DNA of 64,000 nt, from contig OW388293.1 of the NCBI GenBank assembly GCA_936450465.1, positions 30,943,860 to 31,007,859 of the forward strand, given 5' to 3'. This document shows, piece by piece, positions 10,210 to 23,171 of this stretch. How positions within the stretch are numbered: position 1 is the first letter of the stretch; the number at the start of each line of letters is the position of its first letter. Under the pieces are notes generated by a model that saw only the letters and a list, made by a program, of their open reading frames with translations, ran no database searches and was not told the origin of the DNA. The stretch is from Gibbula magus. Taxonomy: Eukaryota > Mollusca > Gastropoda > Trochida > Trochidae. Position numbers and translations under genes: made by a program.

Positions 10210-10836
10210 GTGAGCGCCGCTCATATACCCCCGCCTGTAGTTTGATCGTATTCATACAGCATAAATAAAATGGAAAACATAATCTAGTAAATCATGTCAA
10301 TGAATAACAATGATTGTTTTTAATGAAAATAGTTTTGTAATTATTTAAATCGTGGAGACACAAAAATACCATATAGGCAACATCCAAAGTAAAGTTTTCA
10401 AGTTATATATTTTTTAGTTTATAGTTGACACAGAGTTAAACCGTTTTGGGTCAAAATTTCAGAAATTATTTGGACCTTGGGACCCCTAAAGGGCACAGCA
10501 GCACCATATAGGCTACTTCGATATCAAATTTGAAGTTTTCAAGTCAAATAGTTTTTGAAATATGCTCCAGAAAGGAGACAAAGTCCCAAAATCGGATCGT
10601 TTTTGGTCAGTTTTCAAAAAATATTTGGACCTTAGAGTTAAAACCCCTAAAAGGCACAACAGCACCATATAGGTAACTTCCATATCAAATTTGAAGTTTC
10701 CAAGTCATATAATTTGTTTAATATGTTCCTGAAACGATTTTGAACTGACGGACGGCGGACACACGGACGCACGGAGGGACACGCGGAGCGCTATAATATT
10801 ATACTCCCGACTCCGTCGTAGCGGGGGTATAATTAA
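10210..10836 (-). mobile_element. Family 2 element with ATACCCCCGC ends, copy a
   Basis: The left edge is GTGAGCGCCGCTCAT (hairpin) plus ATACCCCCGC. The right edge is ATACTCCCGACTCCGTCGT plus AGCGGGGGTATAATTAA, a hairpin whose outer arm is inverted relative to the left end. A GACGGACGG-rich tract lies next to the right end. The interior holds two copies of a unit of about 170 bp (ATTTGGACCTT...GGCACA.CAGCACCATATAGG). Read on the minus strand the order is terminal hairpin, CCGTCCGT tract, tandem units, terminal hairpin, T-run. That parallels family 1, and I infer the same broad class. Confidence 0.7.
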
Positions 10837-10839
10837 GAG

Positions 10840-11489
10840 ATCAAATGAATGCAACGTTGCATCACAAGCGCTAAGTCACATATATCGAAAATCCCGGAAA
10901 CTATGAAGCAACACAATGTGTTATACCTAGAAGTCCCACTGAAAGTACATACAAATATATCCTCCTTTTACAGCCAGTGCTTGGCAGTTTCAATATGGGC
11001 CTGTATGTAATAGTTACTACGATAGTAACCTCGCTGTATCGAGCAATTACAGGGAAACCTTACTAATCTTACAAATACGTAGTATTGTGTTGATTAATCG
11101 ACTGACAGAATGACCCAAAATTTAAACATGCATTTGGAATGTATGCTGAATATTCATCATTGAGTCACACGTGTAAAAAAGTAAGCATTTGTTTCTGTCA
11201 CAGGAGCGTGTATCGCTTAGAAATAGTGATAGAAAGACATATACCTATAGACCCCCTTCTCTAGTAATAGAGAGAGATTCTCCTGCCTGTTAATGTACAT
11301 CACATGTTTAATCTTTATCAACTTCCTGCCTGTCAACCATTTTATTGATAAACTGCCCCTCAGATAGAAGGGATGAAAACCTTTCAAAATTGTTTCAAAG
11401 CTACTCCGTACCTGTTTCCAGGAATAAACGTGTCTAGACGTGTCCTGTGGGTCAATCTTAAATTATATCGTCTTTGGGTGATGTTAAAT
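10840..11489. other. Unique-looking sequence, nothing recognised
   Basis: This lies between the family 2 element and the start of the macro-repeat. It shows no similarity to the ends of the later repeat units, which is how the array's left border was placed at about 11490. Confidence 0.5.
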
Positions 11490-14400
11490 GTAATTTCATT
11501 TTTCTAATTGAAAAAAAATATTCATCAAATAATGAAAATGCTGCTATGACTATTTGTTTTGCAAAATAAACTCTTTTTATCACTGTCTTAAGCGTTTTTT
11601 TAACACCCTGAGTAAGAGCATCAAACGATATCCAACCATTCCAATAACACGGAGAGTTGATATCTGGATTCTTTTAAAAAACAACCTGAAATCATCGTCC
11701 CTATGTTCTCTCAATATCCCCGAGTTCTCTCAAGGTCCCCATTCGACAAATGGCAAACCATGGCATTTTTTAGTATGGCAAAAAAAAGCATTCAAGGAGA
11801 AGTCCATTCAAGGAAGTAGGACTACATTTGCATTTTTATTTTCTTTAACTATTTTTTTTCAGCAACATTTTACTGTTACAAACAAACAAGTTAAGAGGCT
11901 TATAGTACTCGTTAACCTAAACTTCATTTAAATCTTGTTACTATTGGGGTCACGCTTGTTAGAGACAAGACGCCACATACTTATGTCCATTTTGTTCTTT
12001 AGACGAGGAAGTTTAAAAAAGGACACATCGTGAATTATTCATAAGACCTTGTCACCAATGATTCAATGCCAGCCAGCCAGAAAGAAAGCAGAAACAACAA
12101 CGTTATCGTCCAAGGTTCATCTTCACAATTAGAATCTACTGTTTCCCTTTTCTCTCCCAATTGGACATGTTTCAAGGGAGTTTTGTAAACGATAAACCAT
12201 TCTGTATAAAAATGTCAGTATTTTATATTTGCCTTTAAAGTGACTGTTTCAAAGAATTGATAAAGCGATATAAGTTTTACACCAAAATCATCAACATTTT
12301 ACAAATAATATTTTTTTTCATACATTGTATATTAAGTCGTTCATATATGTATTCTGCCCGCTGAAATGTATTTTTATCAAATTTTAATAATTTTATCAAA
12401 AAGGCACTTACTGAGAAATTCAGAAGCATTTCTAACCATGGTCTCAATAAATATCGTCAGTTTGATTTAATTATTTTAAAAATTGTAAATGATAAAATGT
12501 GTATTTAAGATTTGATTTAATTAAACCAAACATCTTTCCAACGTACAAAGCAGTACTTTTCTGTGAAGATAAGCGGTGATAATATGCATTGCAGTTCAGT
12601 ATTCCAGCTATATCTAAAATAACAGGTGCTTGCAGTAGGAGGAAAACTATCAAACATTGATATGACCGGGATGTGTTACCTACACATTGATGAGGTACAT
12701 ACACATTTCAATAACTTTCGACTTGTTGGAAATCAGATTCATTCGTACAAAATCAGTCAGCAAGTTGTGCAGGAATCCTAGAATGACAGTACTGAGTCTA
12801 CTGACACCATGACAACTGACAAGCCATCAGTGGTTCTTTTGAGGCGAAAGGAGGAAAGGAGTTATATGGTATCTTCATTTATTTATGTTGTATGATGTTA
12901 CATATTATTTATTGCAATAGATCAACAATGATGCGTCATTGTTTTGTCATTGTAAACTTTTTCTAAATTAAAATAAAAATTATGGCAAGATATATTGATG
13001 TGTATTTGTATACTATGGAGAAAACGTCATTTCGGAGTTTATTTTACATGGCCATTGAGCAAACTACGATTACTTCCAAAGCAAAACTATAAACAAATCC
13101 GTTTTCTCCTTAGTACGACGAGCTTTCAGACAAATGTAACAGTAGATGATCAACCCATCGCGGTTTCGATTAGATGATTAAAGAACAACATTTGGAATCT
13201 GACCCATCCGTATTTGCAACACATAATTCAGACTCATCTTCTACTCAACATAACCAAGCTGACACATATGTAAGGTGAACTTCACCGGTAGCCCACTGAC
13301 CTCACACTACTTCCTCTTTCGTTTAATCCAATCAAATTGAAAATATGTTGCTGTGTCCAGCAACAAGTCCAATGAGAAATCATTAGTGTATTATCCAAAA
13401 CTGTGTTCGTTTACGTCAATAAGCTGCTAGGTGAGGAACTATCATCGATACTATTAGATACAGTAGCTAGTCTGTGATTGGTTGAATTCATGTAATGTAA
13501 AGGTCAAAGAAAGGACTGATCAAGCTGAGAAGTGCTCAGATCTTCAGCAAGATTTTAGTGAGACTGACAGGGATCAGTGGACATGTTTGAGTATGTAACC
13601 CTCAGGAAGGAAGGCAAGTCCGACGGAAATTTCTTAATGACAGGACTTAATTTTAGGAGAGGTGATTTAACCTTTGATGCCAATGTCATCATCGGATTTT
13701 TTAAAACTTTTATATATATTATACGTATTACTAATATTCTTTGAGAAAACAAATAACGACGTTGTGGTTATGCATTGCATTAAAACTCGGGAGAAAAAGA
13801 AGGCCAATGAAGCAATGTATATTATATAACTAAAGTTTACTGTAGGTTAAGAGGACCAGGTAAATTTTGCGTTATTCTTGACCAAGGTGCTGAGTGCCTG
13901 GCTTGATTCGAAACTCTGAAGCCGATCTCACTGTGATATCCCTCCTTGATTGAATTTTAAAAAAACAACACACATCCTAAGATAAAAGTAGACAGGAAAC
14001 TGCTACCTTTTAGCGTGTTCCCTTTGATAATCCAACAGTATTTCATTCAGATTTACCGTGATGTAGATGATAATGATCGTCTATTGTGGAACAGCTATCT
14101 ATGGTAAGTCGAATGTTTATATGATGGATTAAACATCGCAGACCTCAGACACTGTCTAATTAAAGGGGGCAAAATAACATACATCCACCATTTATCTATC
14201 AAGTTCAAGTTCTTTTATTCACTAAAACCACTCACAGTGGTACATAATACATTATTACATCAATAATAATACAGTATAATGTAACAACGAGGCAGAGTTA
14301 TTATTGACATTTTTGTAGTTGCTCAAAGATACATATTATAAACAAACCAGTTTATGAAGTCAGGAGATGGTAAAGCTTTATGCATGTTCCATGTTTATCA

Positions 14401-14934
14401 CCTTCATCAATATCGTACTTCATGACAGGTGAAGTTTACTGGGCATAACATCTCAAACAAAACAATGGTTTTAGAATATTGCTCGATAATACGAAAGGGA
14501 ACCATAAACAAAATTAATGGTGTCTTGAAGGTTGTACTTTGTAGATTGTAAATTGTAAAGGTCAACACACGAGTCAAATGAAGTCATATGTTGGTGTCAT
14601 ACAAAGCATAAAGCTGCTGATAAAATTTCAATTTTAAGTTTCAAAATATAAATGCAAATGTCATATAAGCGGTTGATTAAGGTATTGTTGTTTATGCAGA
14701 GGGGTGGAACATTGATAACGAGTGAATAGCTCCAAGGGATTAAACGAAATCAAACGTGTCATTTCCATTGTATAGTTGAAGCCCGATGTTATGGTATGAA
14801 ACAAAGCATAATACTGCTGAACTGAGTGTTTTCTCAAATATAAATTCAAATATCATTTAAGCTAGTATTCGTTCAAATTCTAGTCGTCCATGTAAATATT
14901 AGGTAATGGTTAGTAAACTAGCCTCTTATTCCAC

Positions 14935-15003
14935 CAACAGCCTTGAGCATGCCTTATGGATATGTGCGCTATATGAATACCCCAATTATTATTAATATCA
15001 TTA
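14935..15003 (+). mobile_element. 5'-truncated SINE/LINE 3' tail
   Basis: The sequence CCTTGAGCATGCC..TGTGCGCTATATGAATA..ATTATTATTAATA has the form of the 3' end of many metazoan SINEs (GCGCTATATAAAT followed by an ATT-rich tail). At the matching place U3 (about 30915-30950) reads straight from GCCTCTTAT to CATTAAAATCAG with unrelated short sequence between, so this is an insertion in U1. Confidence 0.5.
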
Positions 15004-16494
15004 AAATCAGACCTAATGTATTGCACTACGTTTCACGTTTATTGTGTAACGTTATGCAACTAATTACAGTCGGACTTTAATGAGATTAATCCACATGAGA
15101 TCTCTTAACATACTCAAACATCATTACTGTTATGGAATATTTTCATTCCTAGCAAGTAAGTCAGGCTAATATATTTTACAAACGAAAATACTGATAAGTC
15201 GGCAGTGCAGTGTCCAACTCGTGTTTAAAATCATCGACGCGTGAAAGGATAGGTGCACATTGATTATGTATATACATAATGGGTTAAGATAAGTAAAAAC
15301 GTTAAATTCAAACTGCATGCTTTGATCACTTCACATTGCTTTACATCACAATACCAAGATTTAGGAGGGAGTCAAGAAGTAAAAGTGGATATATAAAATT
15401 ACAAATATTTTTTTATGGCCTTCCCTTTTTCGCCAACCGACAGACTTACCAGTTTAGTTTTAGGCCTACACTGCTATTTAAAAGTCTCTTTAAATACTAA
15501 GGTCACATACTGCTTTAATTCTTGTGGACTTGGTGCTTTGTTCACTTTAACTAACGGATACCAGTTAATTTTGTCACAACATTTAAGGCACAAACTTACC
15601 TTTAAAAATAGGTTCAATAACATCATAACACTGAGTACAATATATAAAAAGATATATTTTGATGCAGAATATTCAAGTCAATGGCAAGCTCAAGATATAT
15701 ATCTACATAACACATTATAACAACCCACGTCCAAGTATAAGTGACTTTGTCAAATTTCAGTCAACCCGTTAATGGTGAAATCTGTGTCTGATTTTCTAGT
15801 CTATTAAGAGGGCGCACATTTCATTTCGATACTTAGTAGGATTAAAACATTAAAAGAAGAACTTCACATTGCTTTACATCACAATACCTAGATTTAGGAA
15901 TCCCTTTTAGTATCGACATTTGCACAAGTACCACATACTAACGTTGATTTACGGCTACATTAGTGTTAAGGGAGTCAAGAAGTAAAAGTGATTACAGTCT
16001 GACTTTAATGAGGGACTATACGGGACTTTGGAAAACTATGACATTCGCCATGCTATGATATTGCAATAGGTTTTCCTTATCCACTTTTCCTAGAACAAAA
16101 TTTACAACAAAAGTGGAGGCTATAATTTTTGTCTAACCATGTACAATGTAAGATGTAGCGAAATTCATGTGATATGGTATGCTATGTTCTGTTTTCTTCT
16201 GGTGCCTTAGTTCATTGACTCTTTTCAATTTCTAGTCAATAACTTGTGGTTCAAAATTTATATAACGGATAAGCAATATATTTTATACAAAAACATTTTC
16301 AATTGTTACCAACATATAAAGTAATGTATTGTTAAAACCAAGTGGCAATGTAATGTAACTTTTATCCACCGGGACAGACTTGAATTTAATCAGACTGTTG
16401 GACACATTCGTTTTACAGATAGCTTTCAAAATTGTGCATAAGTTTTGATATTATGCATGTAGGTCAATATATGAAAATAGAAAGAATTGGCGAC

Positions 16495-16878
16495 TAAAGC
16501 CCTGTTTATATGGCGAACTTTGCGCATATGCAATATTGCTTATGGTAGTTATATACACACGTGAGTAAAAGTAAATTTGCTATGCGTTCATATGTGTTTC
16601 ATTTCTGCCTATGCAAATGGGCTTCCGACTATTTTAATATATGAATAGAAAATTCCTAAAACATGCCAATTAATATGTATTAGTTGTAAACTAAATAATA
16701 TGACATTAATTAAATCTGTCAACATTGTTTTGACTATGTCCCCTAATTATATAATGAAAATCGGTTTATTGCAGGTTGTTCCCTTCGAATGTTGCCCTTC
16801 AAAGGCCTGGTCTCTAATATATTTTTTCAACTTGTGCTTTACTCATATGCAAACGCTCGCCGTATAAACAGGGCTTTA
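16495..16878. mobile_element. MITE with AAAGCCCTGTTTA terminal inverted repeats
   Basis: The left end, AAAGCCCTGTTTATATGGCG, and the inverted right end, AAAGCCCTGTTTATACGGCG, agree except at one base in the first 20, and similarity continues for about 30 bp. The element is 384 bp and noncoding. U3 lacks it: there GGCGACCAACATACATC joins the flanks directly at about 34469. The exact target duplication is unclear (TA or TAA), so the superfamily is left open. Confidence 0.8.
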
Positions 16879-17202
16879 CATACATCATATTGTTTCGTAA
16901 ATTTAGATCGGATGATCAAATGAGAAAATCAGTATGTTTTGCATGAGGAAGTAACGAGAGAATAACAAAAGTAAAATGGTTGTACGCTATTCTGAACATA
17001 TGAAATTATGTTATCAGACGTTGTTATTGTTCACCTATATATTCTGAAAATGTTGATAATAGCCTCCAGACTTTCCATTTCTATCATTATGTTAATGTGT
17101 GAATGACCGATAAGTCTATCTCTCTGTTGGATACACCCACCACGTCAGACAGTAATGACATATCTGCACACGGCTCGCTTCTCATGCGTAGTCATACCTT
17201 AA

Positions 17203-17538
17203 AGGGGCAGTAGCAAGTTTTTTTTCGCTGAAATAAGTAGATGAAATGTATTTAAAAAATAATGTAACCAATAGTAAAACACCCTTCTCTCTTCGGATAA
17301 TCAAGTTAAAAATGAGTGTACATGATTCCGCAAAGCCATGGGAATCGTTTTTTGTCATTCAAAATAATAAAATGTGTTTACAATAAAATGGCCGCCATGC
17401 ACCGTTATTGCCACTACGAATAAGTGGTTTGTGTAATAAAATGCTTTACCCTCTAAAGTAAATATAAATGACATAAGCTATAATTATAAATGGGAAATTT
17501 GAAAAAATAAAATTCGCAAAAAACGTGTTACTGCCCCT
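17203..17538 (-). mobile_element. TTAA-type MITE copy 1
   Basis: It is flanked by TTAA on both sides (17199-17202 and 17539-17542). Its ends are AGGGGCAGTAGCA and TGTTACTGCCCCT, giving 13-bp terminal inverted repeats with one mismatch. It is the reverse complement of the copy at 26817. The sister unit U3 has ATACCTCAAGTCTACC at about 34797, an empty site (TTAA now TCAA). TTAA targets with G-rich ends occur in the piggyBac and Kolobok superfamilies; which applies here is not decided. Confidence 0.9.
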
Positions 17539-17815
17539 TTAAGTCTACCGAAAGACTAACAAACAGACTCTAAAATCTACATTTCAGCAACAAATTCAAA
17601 ATGAGAAAAAATTAAAATAAAATAAAAAAAGCCTCTGAGGTGTATTCATTTCATAAACCACGCTCTCTGTAGGTTTGCCCTAGACTTGCCCTGGCTTCAG
17701 TCGACAATTGCTGTTTTCAGCACAGGACTCGTTTTAATTACATTATCCCCAGTTCTTATAATTAGATTCATTTTCATTTTAAACAATCTGTGTCAAATAT
17801 GCTTTGTAAATTACT

Positions 17816-18303
17816 TTGGTGATTAAATTACTGAACTTCCACTTGTATGTAATGTGTTTGAGCTATTATCATGCCACTCGTGGGTGGAGATCAGCGCGGT
17901 ATAAGTATACTCATTATTGTTATGTATGTATAAGGTGTAATAGAAGTATCACACTGTTAAAGGCAATGTATAATAATCCCGTGAATCACAGGGAACGTCT
18001 TCGTATGCACAGAATAGATTGTCAGTAACTGATGCGACCTTGAGTCTTGTTTTCTCTAAATCAAATGAAGTCGGTGGTAAAGCTACTTACATATCAGATG
18101 CGTGTTGGCAGACTATGCAACATAATTCCCTATTTTTAGTGAAACTGATTATGTCAACTGTACATGAAACAGTTGAGTCAGTTATTGTTCACAGCAGCTT
18201 GGGCATATATTGCTATAATTTCAGAAGGGCTTCAAAAGCATTCAAAATTGTTTTATGTTTTTATTTAATCTCATATCTTATCTTATTTAATATCCTAAAT
18301 TAG
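17816..18303 (+). other. Conserved noncoding block in the macro-repeat with overlapping ORFs
   Basis: Two overlapping ORFs (70 and 94 codons) begin with MVIKLLNFHLYVMCLSYYHA. The same block in U3 (35095-35549) keeps the DNA at about 97% identity by eye. The first ORF's C-terminus changes frame (NPVNHRERLRMHRIDCQ against SSRESQDVFVCMHKIDCQ) and the second ORF starts differently. That pattern fits recent DNA duplication without protein constraint. Confidence 0.4.
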
Positions 18304-21300
18304 ACCAAGGAGGCGCATACGAAGTATGCTATAGGTAGCACATTTCCTGTTTCACATTTTACAAGTTCAAATGGCTCTAAGAATAAATTTTATTTTTACA
18401 CATAAATGTAATGTTAGAATGTAGGGGTAACGTGTATCTGGTAACACATGCGGCTGTTTTTTTCTCGAACTAGAAATCACTGGAAATTGGTGCAGACAAA
18501 TGATAAATGTGTTCCTTAGCCTTTGAATAATCCACTTCAGAATGTCGATATCGTCTGTGACCTAGGCCAGAACACTATGACCACTTTTCAGACTCTTCGT
18601 ACCTCGATATCTCACGAATGGTTTCTGTCAATGTTTTCAAATATGGTAATATGGTAACATTAAAGCTTGTTGGATTACACAGGTGATCACATGGGTGATC
18701 TTGCAAGTGTTGTATTCGTTCTGAACGGAACATTGCTTTTAAATAAACCTAGCCTTCTGTTCTTTAGCAAAACGTTATAGGCGATGCATATCAAGACATC
18801 ATTAAGATAGTGTGTTGACAGTGGGTGTTTTGAGATTGATTGAAGTGGTTTCTTTTACAAATTATTATCTTCATTATGTAAATCATTAGAGAGCACGAAC
18901 ACAGAGAGAAAGCATCGATATAATTTCTCATGGTTTGTGTGTAAGACGGTAGAAAGAAGATGATGTTTTTGCAGTAATCTTATATCCAATTTTCCTCACC
19001 CGGCTGATTTACCTTTTTATTTTTGAACTTTGGGGTTCATTACACTTCTAATTGGATCTAACATGTCGACAATTTAAGAATTAAATACCCATTTATACTA
19101 TTTTCCCCGAATAAATAACGTTAACTAAATGTACAACCTCACAGGCAGAAAATAATCTTTGCACATGCCTTGTACTCGTAAATGCACGAGGTTTTCCGAG
19201 TTTGGCTGCTGTTAAAATGTTCGTATTATCTAATTAGCAAGCAATGATTCTGTGATGTGTTAAAAACACGTGCTCTCAACAATTCACTAGACAATAGGAC
19301 TGGATGGTCATCATGGTCTCAGCTGTCATCCAATATGGCGAACACCAGCTGCTTCAACGGAATACTCTTAGTGACAATGATGCAAATGAAGAACATGAGG
19401 CATTAATTGTGGACCCAATTTTGGGTGATGTAACTGATTACTGACATGTTGAAAAGAGGAATGTGTTAATTAAATGTGTTCTTTGGGTAATGAAATGTGC
19501 TGCACAACTGCAAAGCAGATGTTTTTAATAATTAAATTACAATACGTGTAGTCGCATCTCTGGAATCAGAAGGAATAGCCGACAAGTGATGTTCTACCCA
19601 AATCCGCCTGTTACAGGTAAATAATATTTTAAGTACAACACATCAATCGACTGCTTAAACTTTAAAGGCACTGAAGCACGTTTATTGTGCATTTCAAATT
19701 TACTTGAACAAGATTTCAATTCATGAGATTTTGTTGCTGAAAATTTGTGAGTGGTTGGATAACGTTAAGATGAACATTTCTATTTCATGATTTATTCCTC
19801 GTAAAAAGAGAATATGTTGGTCAAGAGAAAACATTACTTTGAGGCGTTTTAAAAAAATGTTTGTATAGGTATTTAAGCCGCTTTTTCCCTATTAAATTGC
19901 ACGTTCTTTTCCGCAAGTACTGGACTGTTTTTTTGACACATCTGTCCATTTATACCCATACAACAGATCATTGCGTTTATGACTGAAGACCTGCCTATTG
20001 TTATTCTTCAGAACATTACGTCTGTTGCATAAATACACGGTTTTGTTGAAAGAATAAACAATATGAAAACTGTCCTCAGTTTCATTCTTACCATACACAA
20101 CATATTGATCACCAAGGTCGATACTATCAGTATTAACCAAGAGAATATCAGATATCCAGCTTCCATGACGTCATGTAACATTACAAACAAATTATTGCCC
20201 TGTTTTGTTTTAACTACAGCTCGACATGTTTTCGCCGAGGGAAAAACTTTAAGCTTAATTGGTGTTAGTATGTTGACTAATCATCACATGTAGTAGTGTC
20301 TTTTGTTTTGTTCAACTTCTTGGAATTATTCAATTTGGTGGTTTCCATGGAATCGCAAATTCGTTTTCGGAGAAGAATTCATAGCCTCACATAGCTTGGT
20401 TTGTTTACTAATCATCACATATAGTTATGAAGAATGTTATATCTGCCTAAATAAGTATTTGAAAACATATATAACAATTTAATAATTAAAGGCGCATCCA
20501 TTGTGTTTCATAAAATTTTATTTGGCTTTCATACGTTCCAACTCACCATAATTGCTGTTTACAATACAAACAAATTCACTCAGCTTGCATATTCATCCCC
20601 AAACGCCACATATATCATAATTACTAGTTTCCAATAAAAATCGAGTAACATCATTATGCATGTGCAGAAACCGAAACTGCACGTCCCATTTACATGCACA
20701 GTAGTTATATGACCCATTAAACATTATCAACCCAAAAATGTTATTTTGTCTGTTTTAAATAATATTCCAAAATTACGTTTGACTCATTGGAGCGCGTCAG
20801 TCACAATCAAAATGGTAGTTTTCTCGATAAAGTAACACCATTTATAACGTTTGGAATACGTGACCCCATCAACACAATGGATGTACCTTTAAATATCTAG
20901 ATATGTCATCTGTCAATAGTTATTGTTTATCACAGTCTTAGCATGGTCTGGGGAGTCAATAAAAATTAACTGCATGCATGCAATATATTCACACAATCAT
21001 TTCAATTTTATGCCGCTAAAAATGATCATTCAACTTAGGTGGAGCCAGGCGATAATCCATCTCTGTTGATGGCTCTTGTTGATTAACTGCTCCTGATTTA
21101 AACAGTATTATATTTCCAAATAACATATAACATACAATCAATTATGAAGAAATGAATGGAAAAAGGATTAGCAAACAGGCTTCTCCTTCACTGGTTCCCA
21201 AAAACTTCTTCCCAAGGTAGACACGATGAAATCCTAACAAAAACTGCAACTCAATCTCCATCAATAATCAGTGTAGATGCCTTGTTTCATGTGGGTAAAA

Positions 21301-22916
21301 AAATAAAATCCCTTTTCTAATTGAAGAAATAAATTCCATGAATTAATTCCTTTCATCACAAAACGAAAATGCTTATTTGACTTTTAGTTTTGCAAAATAA
21401 AGTCTCTTTTTCATTGTCTTAAACATTATTTAATACCTTGGTAAGAGTATCAAACGATACCAACAACACAAATAGTTGAATATGGAATATAATTTATATA
21501 TCAAGTTCCACAAATGAGTGGTATGTGTTCTCTGCCATAGATAAACGAACTTTCAAGGAGGCAGTCTATTCAAGGAAACAGGGTAATTCAATATTCATTT
21601 CACCAACATTTGACTGTTACAAACAAACAAGTTTAGAAGCTTGTGCTACTCGTTAACTCCAACTTCATTTCAATCTTGTTACTATTTGGGTCTCGCTTGT
21701 CGCCACATTTACATATGCCCATTTTGTTCTGTGGACTCTCTGTGTATTAAGTGTGATATACCAGCATTGACGACGAGGCACTTATTGAGTTATTCAGAAG
21801 CATGTCTAACCAAGGTTTCAATACCTATCGTCGGTTTGATTTAAATGATTTCTAAATTGTAAATGATAATGTGTGTAGTTAAGAACTGATAAAATTAAAA
21901 ACACACCTGCCAAACAACGAATTATTTTTCAATGAAGAAAAGAGATGATAATATGCATTGCATGTCTGTTCAGTTTTCAAGTTGTATTCAAAAGGGCTGG
22001 AGCTTGCGTGCAGAGGAAAACTAAAAAACTTGATATGGCCGGAAGTGTTACGAACACATAGATGAGGTAAATAGACATTTCAATAACTTTTGAAATCGAA
22101 ATGTAGTCAAACAAATTCGAACATACAGAATCAGTCGGCAAGTTGTGCAGGATTCAGGGAATGACAATGATGCGATGACAAGCCATCAATGTTTCCCGAG
22201 AAAAGAGGAATGGAGTTATGCTGTATCATCAATTGATGTATACTAAAATGATGTATGCTTTTATATACTAAACACCTCAATTAAAGTATAGGTATGGCAA
22301 GAGATATTGACACATGTGTAAGGGGAACTTCACGGTAGCCCACTGACCTCAGACTACTTCCTCTTTCGTTTAATCCAATACCAACTTCTGGAAAATGTTG
22401 TTAATGAAAACGAGCATTTCAATAAACGTAACTTTCCAAGGCTGATAGTTTGGAACCATCAACATCTTGAATTGAATGTACATAGGTACCGTCTGTCATG
22501 TTAATTACGGGGAATGAAAATATTCTATACCTCCAACTGTGTCCAACAACAAAATATTTAGTATATTATGTTATTATGTGTTCATTCACATCAATCAGCT
22601 ACGAGGTGAGGAAATGCTAATGCTATTCGATGCAACAGCTATTCTGTGATTGATTGAATTCATTTAATGTGAAGGTCAAAGAAAGGGCACGAGACATGAT
22701 CCTGTTGAGAAGTGTTCAGATCTTAAGTATGATTTCAGTGAGACTGACGGTTATCCATGGACATGTTTGGTAAGTTTGAGCATGCAACCTAACCCTTAAC
22801 TTAACCAGATGAAAAAATCTTAATGATTTCAACTTTTGGAGAGGTGATGTAACGTGTGATGTCAACACCACCATCGGAATATTCTATTTAAAACAAATAA
22901 ATTTATGTTATTCAAT

Positions 22917-23171
22917 TTATTCATTGAGAAAACCAATAACAACGTTGTGTTGACACTCGAGAATGATGACTTGAACTAGCTCACCATTGGAGATACTGCA
23001 CTGAACGTCAATGAAACACTCTGCAATGTTTACTGCAGGTTCAAAGAACCAGATAAGGCTTGGTCCAGAGTTGACCAAGTACCTGCCTTGATTCGAAACT
23101 CTGAATTCGAAGACGAGCTCAATGCGATAGCTCACCCTGGTTGAATTGTTAAATAACTCACGAAGATACAA
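22917..23171 (-). other. 84-codon ORF repeated in U2 and U4, probably not a gene
   Basis: The reading MYLRELFNNSTRVSYRIELV is matched at 43440-43703 by an 87-codon ORF with about four residue differences. The changes seen (T/I, E/A, I/T, C/F) are all amino-acid changing, and the equivalent region in U1 (about 13755-13970) is broken by stops and indels. I see no domain. It is recorded because it is the best-preserved ORF within the array. Confidence 0.2.

Larger units (their letters stand above)
11490..21290 (+). repeat. Macro-tandem repeat unit U1 (about 9.8 kb)
   Basis: This is the first of four direct copies of a long noncoding unit. Shared landmarks in fixed order include TTGCAAAATAAA (about 11557, 21395, 26782 as a variant, 41665), CTTCACCGGTAGCCCA (about 13277 and equivalents), TTTACCGTGATGTA (about 14051, 23250, 30199, 43768), TTCCACTTGTATGTAATG (about 17830, 35108) and CACCCGGCTGATTT (about 18997, 24518, 39284). 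ORFs in one copy are frameshifted or stopped in others, so I see no conserved protein. U1 is closest to U3. U1-specific insertions are the MITEs at 16495 and 17203 and a SINE tail near 14940. Confidence 0.85.

Noticed and set aside
15415..15720. 101-codon ORF in U1
   Set aside because: The matching region of U3 (from about 33590) has stops and indels in this frame.
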